This document shows, piece after piece, positions 9,292 through 17,000 of a stretch of DNA of 28,333 nucleotides. Position numbers and translations under genes: made by a program. The DNA comes from an uncultured Microbacteriaceae bacterium (lineage in GTDB: Bacteria; Actinomycetota; Actinomycetes; Actinomycetales; Microbacteriaceae): assembly GCA_946481135.1 (NCBI GenBank), contig CAMLMQ010000015.1, positions 1 to 28,333 of the forward strand, given 5' to 3'. The first letter of the stretch is position 1, and each line of letters opens with the position of its first letter. The notes beneath the pieces were generated by a model. That model made no database searches. It was given only the letters and a program-made list of their open reading frames with translations, and had not been told where the DNA came from.

Positions 9292-10179
9292 TCAGGCGTC
9301 GAAGAACCCGCGTCCGTCGGCGATCCGTTGCACGGGCTCGCGCGACAGCGACGCATCATCCGCGATCGCGTCGACGGAGTGTCCCGCGGCGAGCAGGTCG
9401 CGGATGAGCTGCTCGGCTTCGGCGAACTCGGGCGCCGCGGCATCCCCGCGCGCCTGTGCGGCCTGCAGCAGTGCCCGCAGCCGCTCGACGGCCGCGGGGT
9501 CGACCGGGTCGCGCGGAGCCGGCGGGCGCGACAGGTCGATCGTCCAGTCGGGCTTCGTCGGCAGGTTCGCCCGCAGGAACGCGTTGACATCCTCGAGCAT
9601 CGGTTCCGACACGGAGTGCCCGAGTCCCTCGTAGATGCGCTCGGTGAGTCGGGTGTGGTCGGGCAGCCAGTCGGCGGTGTCGGCGAAGCGCCACGCGGGG
9701 ATCACCTCGTCGGCCGTGCCGCGCCCCGAGAACACCGGCACGCCGCGGGCGGCGAACGCCTCGTCGCCGGGGTCGGGTTCGGGATGCCGCGCGCTCGCGA
9801 GCATCACGAGGGCGTCGGCCACGTCGGGGTGCCGTCGCAGCGCCTGCAGACCGAGGATGCCGCCCTGCGAGAACCCGAGCACGCCGAGCCATGAGGCACG
9901 GCCGGCGATGTCGGCGAGCCACTCCGCGAGGGCATCCGCGGCGCCGTCGATCCCGATGCCCGACACCTGGTCGTCGAGCGGGTACCACGCGTACCCGAAA
10001 CCGAGAGGATGCGGCAGCGGCGCCCGCGGAGCCGCGAGCACGAGGTCGAGCGGCAGGTACGGGGCGAGCTGGAAGAGGTCGCCCTCGTTGCTGCCGTAGC
10101 CGTGCAGCAGCACGAGGTGGGGCCGACCCGCTCGCTCGCGCTCGGGGGTGCTCCACATGACGTGTTCGGGCTCGATCAC
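9292..10179 (-). CDS. Alpha/beta hydrolase (phospholipase/carboxylesterase type) with C-terminal helical extension
   Basis: This is a predicted serine esterase of 295 residues. LHGYGSNEGD (25-34) forms the oxyanion-hole loop. The nucleophile elbow is GFSQGG with Ser104. Asp157 (GTADEVIP) and His188 (GLGHS) complete the triad, and the family resembles small carboxylesterases/lysophospholipases. Family members usually end near residue 210. Here about 85 further residues follow. The last part (about 240-292) resembles a helix-turn-helix with no assigned job. The GTG start is preferred over ATG at codon 8 because TAGCGT sits exactly at -12 to -7, as expected of a leaderless transcript. The gene lies 55 bases upstream of lhr on the same strand, so read-through into the repair genes is possible. 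The natural substrate cannot be told from sequence. Confidence 0.88.
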   Translation of the reverse strand: MIEPEHVMWSTPERERAGRPHLVLLHGYGSNEGDLFQLAPYLPLDLVLAAPRAPLPHPLGFGYAWYPLDDQVSGIGIDGAADALAEWLADIAGRASWLGVLGFSQGGILGLQALRRHPDVADALVMLASARHPEPDPGDEAFAARGVPVFSGRGTADEVIPAWRFADTADWLPDHTRLTERIYEGLGHSVSEPMLEDVNAFLRANLPTKPDWTIDLSRPPAPRDPVDPAAVERLRALLQAAQARGDAAAPEFAEAEQLIRDLLAAGHSVDAIADDASLSREPVQRIADGRGFFDA

Positions 10180-10185
10180 CCCGCC

Positions 10186-10191
10186 ACGCTA
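10186..10191 (-). promoter_or_regulatory. -10 box (TAGCGT) of the hydrolase gene, leaderless type
   Basis: On the minus strand TAGCGT occupies -12 to -7 relative to GTG 10179, so transcription would begin at or next to the start codon. No Shine-Dalgarno sequence is needed, and none better than GGCGGG is present. The call rests on position and the TANNNT match only. Confidence 0.5.
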
Positions 10192-10217
10192 CGTCACGTC
10201 CCTCCCCCTCACCCGGT

Positions 10218-10296
10218 TGCCCGACGTCGTCGCCCTCCCCTCGCGTCTGCCCGACTTCGTCGCCGCCACCCGGCCGTCGGGCGACAAAGTCGGGCA
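10218..10296. repeat. Three copies of a 17-bp word, two of them forming an inverted repeat
   Basis: TGCCCGACGTCGTCGCC lies at 10218-10234 and TGCCCGACTTCGTCGCC at 10248-10264. The reverse complement of the second, with one mismatch, lies at 10280-10296. The last two form a 17-bp stem with a 15-base loop. The element sits between the divergent hydrolase and NUDIX genes, so it could be an operator, a REP-like palindrome or an RNA hairpin. It is not followed by a T-run. Confidence 0.7.
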
Positions 10297-10313
10297 AACC
10301 GCCGCGAACAGCA

Positions 10314-10319
10314 CAGAAT
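10314..10319 (+). promoter_or_regulatory. Possible -10 box (CAGAAT) of the NUDIX gene
   Basis: CAGAAT lies at -11 to -6 of ATG 10325 and resembles the leaderless -10 boxes elsewhere in this window. GGAG is also present one base before the start, too close for a normal Shine-Dalgarno sequence. Confidence 0.3.
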
Positions 10320-10324
10320 GGAGC

Positions 10325-10867
10325 ATGGCTGGCGTGGGCACCCCCGATCCGAACTCGTCCTGGCTCTCCGACGAGGAGCTCGCGGAAGCGCGACGACGCC
10401 TTCCCCTCCTCTACGTCGAGGCGGTGCCCGTGCGGGTCGACGGCATGGGTGTCGTGACGAGCGTCGGGCTGCTGCTGCGCGCGAACCCGCAGGGCGCGAT
10501 CACCCGCACGGTCGTGTCGGGGCGTGTCATGTACGGCGAGACCATCCGCGACTCCCTCTTCCGGCACCTGGAGAAGGATCTCGGGCCGATCGCGTTCCCG
10601 CAGCTGCCCGCGAGCCCCATCCCGTTCCAGGTCGCGGAGTACTTTCCGATCCCGGGGCTCAGCCCCTACCTCGACGAGCGGCAGCACGCGGTGTCGCTCG
10701 CCTACGTGGTGCCCGTGACCGGCACGTGCGAACCCCGGCAGGATGCCCTCGAGCTCACCTGGATGACGCCCGCGGAGGCGTCGTCGAACGCCGTGCATGC
10801 CGAGATGGAGGGCGGTCGCGGCACCCTGTTGCGCGCGGCGCTCGCCTCGGTCGGCGTGCTCGGCTGA
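10325..10867 (+). CDS. NUDIX-fold family protein (DUF4916 type) with degenerate NUDIX box
   Basis: This 180-residue protein matches, from memory, an actinobacterial family annotated as DUF4916 or NUDIX hydrolase family protein. Conserved phrases include LSDEELAEARRRLPLLYVEAVP cut across 14-35, then AEYFPIPGLSPYLDERQHAV and LTWMTPAEA. The NUDIX region spans 66-88. Gly66, Glu72, Arg80 and Gly87 are in register with the consensus, but the catalytic glutamates at REUXEE are His81, Lys84 and Asp85. Pyrophosphohydrolase activity is therefore uncertain. These changes appear to be a family trait rather than damage to this copy. The gene is divergent from the hydrolase. ATG 10325 is chosen because family members begin shortly before the LSDEEL motif. 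Confidence 0.85.
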   Translation: MAGVGTPDPNSSWLSDEELAEARRRLPLLYVEAVPVRVDGMGVVTSVGLLLRANPQGAITRTVVSGRVMYGETIRDSLFRHLEKDLGPIAFPQLPASPIPFQVAEYFPIPGLSPYLDERQHAVSLAYVVPVTGTCEPRQDALELTWMTPAEASSNAVHAEMEGGRGTLLRAALASVGVLG

Positions 10868-10907
10868 CCCCCTCTCAGCCCGCCCGCCGACACGAGGGGT
10901 ACACCGC

Positions 10908-10923
10908 CCGGGTTCCGACCCGG
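10908..10923 (+). terminator. Possible weak terminator hairpin after the NUDIX gene
   Basis: CCGGGT and ACCCGG pair perfectly around the tetraloop TCCG, 41 bases after the NUDIX stop. There is no T-run. The 226-base gap 10868-11093 otherwise holds the 10-bp palindrome CCCAATTGGG (10972-10981) and the promoter of the giant adhesin gene. Confidence 0.35.
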
Positions 10924-11008
10924 CCGACGGCGGAATCCGGGGGACAGGCTCCACCCCCGTCCTGGTCGCGCCCCAATTGGGTCGATGACGCGTCGCCCGC
11001 CCCGCCTC

Positions 11009-11014
11009 TAGCGT
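11009..11014 (+). promoter_or_regulatory. -10 box (TAGCGT) of the giant adhesin gene
   Basis: TAGCGT matches TANNNT. ATGACG at 10985-10990 is a fair -35 with an 18-base spacer. Transcription would start near 11021, giving a leader of about 70 bases. A strong Shine-Dalgarno sequence, GGGGGGA at 11080-11086, lies about eight bases before ATG 11094. The palindrome CCCAATTGGG (10972-10981) is just upstream of the -35 and could be an operator. Confidence 0.45.
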
Positions 11015-11093
11015 GGTCCCGCGGTAACCCGAGCCGTCGACACCCCACGCGTCGTGCCCGGAGTTCCCGCGCGCACTTTGGGGGGATTCGCAC

Positions 11094-14000
11094 ATGTCGT
11101 TCTGGGCTCCGCGCGCTCGCGCCGCCGCCGCTCGCGTCGCACTCGTCGCCGCCCTGGCCGGACTCTTCGGCGGTCTGTTCGCCGCCGCACCGGCGGTCGC
11201 CGCCGAGGAGACGGCGGTGCTGCAGATCGCGAAGACCGTGCAGGATGCCACACTCGTGCCCGGAGACACCCTCTCGTACACGATCGCGGTCGAGTGCCTC
11301 TCCGACAACTGCGTCGACGCGCAGCTCGTGGATGTCCTGCCGCCCGAGTTCGACGCGCTGACCCTCAACCCGACCGTCGTCGTCACCCCGCCGCCGGGCG
11401 GCACGTCGAGCTACGCCTGGGCCGGTCGCACGCTCACCGTCGACTTCTCGCATGCCGGCGGGGCCGGTATCGCCGCCGGCGACGGTTACTCGATCCAGGT
11501 GAATCTGGCCGTGCCCCCCGGCCTCTCGCCCGACTGGGAGTGGAACGGCGACCCCGTCACGAACACCGCTACCGTCTCGGCCGCGAACGCCGCCACCCAG
11601 TCGTCGTCGGTCGTGGCGACGGTGACGGTTCCCTACACGGTCGCGACGACGGCGAGTGCGACGTGGGCACCCCCGACGACGCAGTTCAAGATCGGCGAGG
11701 CGTCGGCGCTCACGCTCACGACGCGCAACACCTCGAACGCGCGCGCGGAGACTCTCACCGTGCTCGCGCCCACCGACCCGACGGCCGCCGGCAACCTCTT
11801 CGACTCGGTCGACTTCGCGACGTTCGGCGCGGTGACGTTCCCGGCGGGGGCCGACCGGGTGCGGGTCGATGCCTTCGTCGACGGGGCCTGGGTCGACGGC
11901 GCGTTCGCGACGTCGGCGGCGCTTCCCTCCGGCGTGGATGCGGCGGACGTGCGCGGCCTGCGGCTCGTGTTCGGCTCGTCGGAGGCCGGAGCGCACCTCA
12001 CCGCGGGCGGCAGCGCGGGCAGCGTCGTGCTGAACCTCGCGCAACGTGCGGCGACCCGCACCGGCACCTCGCTCGTCACCGGCGCCGTCGTCACGGCGAC
12101 CGTGCGCGGCGTCGTGTCGGTGCCCGGCCACGGCACGCAGCACGCGAATGCCTCGGCGACCTACACGATCGGCGGGCTCACGTCGGCCGTCACGGGTACG
12201 ACGGTCTTCTCGGTGCCGCGCATCCCCGCGGGCGGCACGACGGTCGTCACGACCACGGGCCGCAACGCGTCGAACGGTCCGCTCGACGAGCTGACGATCA
12301 CGCAGGAGGCCGGCTCGCTGCTCAGCGAGGACATCCTCTTCGACGGGTTCCGCACCGCGGGCGCCGCCTGGCCCGAGGGGGCCACCGAGGCCACGGTCAC
12401 CTGGTTCACGGTCGGCGACCCCGAGGATGTGAACCCGGCCCCGGTCGAGCTCACTGCGGGGGCAGCCCTGCCGCCGACGCCGACCCTCACGGCGACGCAG
12501 CGCATCACCGGGTTCGCGGTGCAGTATCGCGGTGCCATCCCGGCCACCGCGACGGCCGCCGTGCCCTTCCGGGTGCGGGTCGACGTCGAGGCCGTTCCCG
12601 CGTCGCCCGGCATCGCGACCTTCGATCAAACCGCCCGCATCGACGGCTCGAACGCCGCGGGCGACGCGTCACCCGCCACTCCGACCGCGACGCTCACGGT
12701 GCTCTCGCCGCAACTGGAGGTCACCGCGACGAAGTCGGTGACACCGACCGAGGCGGTGCCGGCCGGCGGGCGCTCGGTCGTGCAGTTGCGAGCGACGACC
12801 TCGAGCGACTCCGGCTACGTCGCGCCGTCGACGATCGTGCTGACGGATGTGCGGGGCATCGCCGCCGACGACTACTGGCGCGCCTTCGACGCGGTCTCGA
12901 TCGCGCCGACCCAGGTGCCGGCGGGCGCGACCCTGCTGATCGAAGGCACCGTGGACGGGTCGACGTGGGTCGAGATCCGCACGGTCGTGGCGAGCGGAGC
13001 CGCCGTCATCCACCAGGAGGCGCTCGCCGACGGTGGCGACCTCGTCGGCCTGCGCTTCACGTTCACCCGCGAGGGCGGCTTCGCGCAGGGGTCGACGATG
13101 CAGGCGAACATCGCGTTCAGTGCCCGCGCGACCCTGCGGGGCACCGCCGACCCCACCTCGACCGAAGGGGTCGAGGCCGCCTACCTCAATACCGCCGTCG
13201 TGGATGCCGTCGGCGACGTGCTGCTGCCCGGCGGCGAGCCGGTGCGCGACGACGCGAGCGCGTCGGCGTCGGGCGTCATCAAGACCATCCCGGCGGGCGG
13301 CGACGGCGGCCTGATGTTCGACAAGTCGTGGGTGCCGGTCTCCGGCTCGACGGAGGTGAGTGCGCAGTCGGGGCAGTCCCGCACGGTGCGTCTCGCGTGG
13401 GGCGTCGAAGTCGCGGGCTACGGCGCGGTCACGCTCACCGATCCCGCCGACCCGACCGCGCCGGTGGGCGGCAGCGTCTTCCAGGCCTTCGACCTCGTGC
13501 GCATCCCGGCGATCACCTCGGGCATGGATGCCCTCCTGCGGTACGACCAGATCACCGCGGTCGAGCTCTACAGCGACACCACCGACAGCTGGGTCGACAT
13601 CACGTCGAGCGTGTGCAGCCCGGCCTCCGCGTGTCGCGGCGCGTTCCCCGGCTACTCGCTCACCACCGCGCAGCGCGCCGACACGATCGGTGTGCGCCTC
13701 ACGATCGAGGGCTACGACGCCGCACGCACCTCCGACCCGCTCGCGCCGCCCGTCGGCGCCGGCGTGGCGAGCGGCCCGGGCACCCGTGCACTCGACCTCG
13801 TCTTCCAGCTGCGCAACCGGGTGCGCGACGCGTCGGCCCTCGCCGATCCGTCCGACCCCTGGATCACCGGCGACCGCGTGCTCAACGACGGCGCGAACGG
13901 CTCGGTGCGCAACGACGCGCGCATGACCGCCGACGGCTTCTCGGCGACGGAGTCGGCGAGCATCCTCGTGCTCGACCCCGTGCCCGGGCTCACCCTCACG

Positions 14001-17000
14001 AAGGCGCAGCAGGCGAAGAACACGGGCGGCTCCAACATCTCGAGCACGGTGCCCATCCCCGTACCGGGTGACGTCGCCGCGGGGTCGTACCCGACGGTGC
14101 AGTACACGATGACGGCGACCAACACGTCGGCCGCCCGGGCCTGGTACCTGCGCGTGACCGACCAGATGCCGTGCTCGACCGCGGCCGTCACCGACTGCCG
14201 CCACCTCACGGCCGACGGCGTCGACGGCTGGACCGTGAACCCCTACGCCGGACGCACGTGGGATCCGAGCACGAATCCGTTCGAGCACCTCACGATCCGT
14301 GACCTCACCTACTCCCTGAGCGGCAGTTCGGGCATCGACACCACGGCCTCGACCGTCACGCTCTGGTACGCGGACGGCACCAACGCGACCGTGTCGCTCG
14401 CGACGGCGGCCGGCTACCTCCCCGCCGACCTGGTGGATGTCGTCGGGGTGAGCGCGCTCTTCGCCGGGGCGACGGCCGACGGCGGCACGATCGCAAGCGG
14501 CGCGACGGCCACGCTCGTGATCGAGACCCGCCTGCGGGCCACTCTGCGCAGCACCGGAGCGGCCGCCGCACCCGTCACCGTCACGAACTCGGCGTTCGCA
14601 CAGGTGTGGGACGGCGTGCTCGACGCGACGAACGCCTACACGTCGGCGAGCCGCAGCCTGACCCTCGTCGACTCGACGATCGCGATGTCGATGTCGAAGA
14701 ACGCGTCGGTCACCGACATCCTCGAGCGCGACCGGGCGGGCGACACTTCGGTGACGATCACCGCCAACCAGGGCACCTCGACCGCGTCGACCCGTCAGGT
14801 GGTCGTCGAGGATGTCGACGCCGACTTCTGGAACGCGTTCGAACTGCGCTCGCTCACGTCGGTCTCGATGCCGGCAGGCGCCAACCGGGCGCGCGTCGAC
14901 GTGCAGCTCGACGGCTCGACCACGTGGACCCTCGGGACCGCGGCGGCGAGCAACCCGCAACTGCCGTCGGGCATCACCAACTCCCAGATCACCGGTCTGC
15001 GCGTGACCTACTGGAAGGCCGACGACTCGCTCTTCTCGGTGACGGCGCCGGCCGCCGGCTGGAACACCTCGATCGTGTTCGTGGCCCGGCTGCGCGCGAC
15101 GCTGCGCGACGGCAGCGGCAGCCTCGCGTTCCCGTCGTCGGTCGTGAACGACGTCTCGGGCACGTCGACGCATCCCACGTTGCCCGTCGCGACCGCGTCG
15201 GCGAGTCGGACGTTCACCCTGAACCCCGGCACCTTCCGCGTCGACGTCGAGAAGTACACCCCGGTGAAGACGACGCCGGCCGGTGAGACGGTCAACTTCT
15301 CGCTCATCGTCGAGAACACGGGGACGGGCTACCTCGACAACCCGGTGATCGTCGACCAGCTCCCGGTGGATGCCGGCCTCGCCGCCGGCGGACCGCTGCT
15401 GTTCGACCCGACGAGCGAGATCACCTACTCGACGTCGGCGGGCGGCATCCTGCCGACGACGGGCGTGCAGTGGACGTACGATCCCACCGGTCGCAGCATC
15501 ACGTTCACCTGGCCCGCGGGCTCACGGCTCGCGCCGGGGGAGACGTACACGATCGTCGTTCCGTTGCAGGTCGCGCCGGGCCTGCCCGCGTCGTACGGCG
15601 ACGTCGTCAACCGCATGACCTTCACGAGCGACCGCACCCTCGCGGCCTGCACCAACACGTCGGGCAACGGCGAAGGTGTGCAGACGGTCGGCGCGAACGG
15701 CTGCCGCACGAGCAACGATGTCACGACGCTGTCGGCGTCGGCGATCTCGTCGTTCAAGGGCGTGAAGGGGGACGTCGGCTCCGGCACGACGTCGGTGACG
15801 GGCGCGGTCAACGTGAACAACGCCGCGACCGCGTGCGTCGCCGACGCCCAGGGGTTCTACCGCAACCCGTGCGCCGCGAACTCCCGAATCGGCGGTACCG
15901 ATCTGTGGAAGCTGCAATACACCAACGGCGGCAACGTGCCGGCGCTCAGCGCGACCGTGGTCGACGTGCTGCCCCGCTCGGGCGACACCTACCTCGCGTC
16001 GGGAATCTCGCGCGGCTCGGCCTACCGGCCGGTCTTCGCGGGCGACGTGCAGCTCGCCACCGACGCGCTCTCGGCAGGCACCACGATCACGTGGGAGGTC
16101 ACCGAGACGGCGAACCCGTGCCCGTCGTTCACGAGCAACCCGACCTGCACGACCGCGACCTGGGTCGACGGTGCGAGCTACCCGTCGGCGGACTACGACC
16201 GCGTGCGCGGCATCCGCATCCACTACACGTTCCCCGACGGCGAGCTCGACCCCGCCGCGACGGTCGCCGTCACCTACCGCACCGTGAACACGCCGACGGC
16301 GGTCTCGGGCGACGGGCGGGCGCCGGTGACGGCTCCTCTCGGCACGCCGCGGGCGTGGAACTCGTTCGGGGTCTCGGCGCAGTTCCCGAGCGGCTTCACG
16401 CAGCGCAACGTCGAGCCGGTGCGCGCGGGCGTGCAGCTGGCAAGCGGCCCGCTGCAGGTCGCGAAGGCGATCACGGGCCCGAGCGCGGCGTACGCGCCGA
16501 CGTCCTTCTCGGCGACGGCCTCGTGCACGGTCGCGGGCGCGAACGTCGTGCTCCCGTCGTCGGGCGCGCTGACCCTCGCGTCGACGAACGCGACGGCGTA
16601 CACGACGCGGGTCGACGGCATCCCCGTCGGTGCCGAGTGCGCGATCGTCGAGACGACCACCGGCATGAGCGGTGTGACGTACAGCCCGGCCGCACCGTCG
16701 GGGTCGCCGCGCGCCCTCGTGACGATCGACACGGCCGCGGGTGCCGCCGCTCCCGTGCCCGCCGCGCACGTCGCGACGATCACGAACGACTACGGCACGA
16801 CCGACCTCACCGTGACGAAGGCGGTGTCGACGACCGCGACCGTCGGGTCGTTCGGCCCGTTCGACTTCACGCTCGCGTGCACGGTGAACACCGGCACGGC
16901 GACGCTGACGGTGCCGCTCGCGACGGGCGATGCCGCGTTCACGCTCGCCGACGGGGAGTCGCACACGATCGGGGATCTGCCCGTGACGGCGCGCTGCGCC

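Noticed and set aside
4569..9407. A long open frame antisense to lhr, and similar long frames antisense or frame-shifted to the other large genes
   Set aside because: They are Arg/Gly/His-rich, match no family and mirror strongly GC-biased third codon positions of well-recognised genes.
3377..10179. Anti-phage defence island built around the helicase and nuclease
   Set aside because: lhr and nei are housekeeping repair genes in actinobacteria, and there are no methyltransferase, phospholipase-D, integrase or other defence markers.
10972..10981. CCCAATTGGG palindrome as a firm operator
   Set aside because: It is well placed near the adhesin promoter, but a single 10-bp palindrome without a second copy or a known regulator is not enough for a feature of its own.
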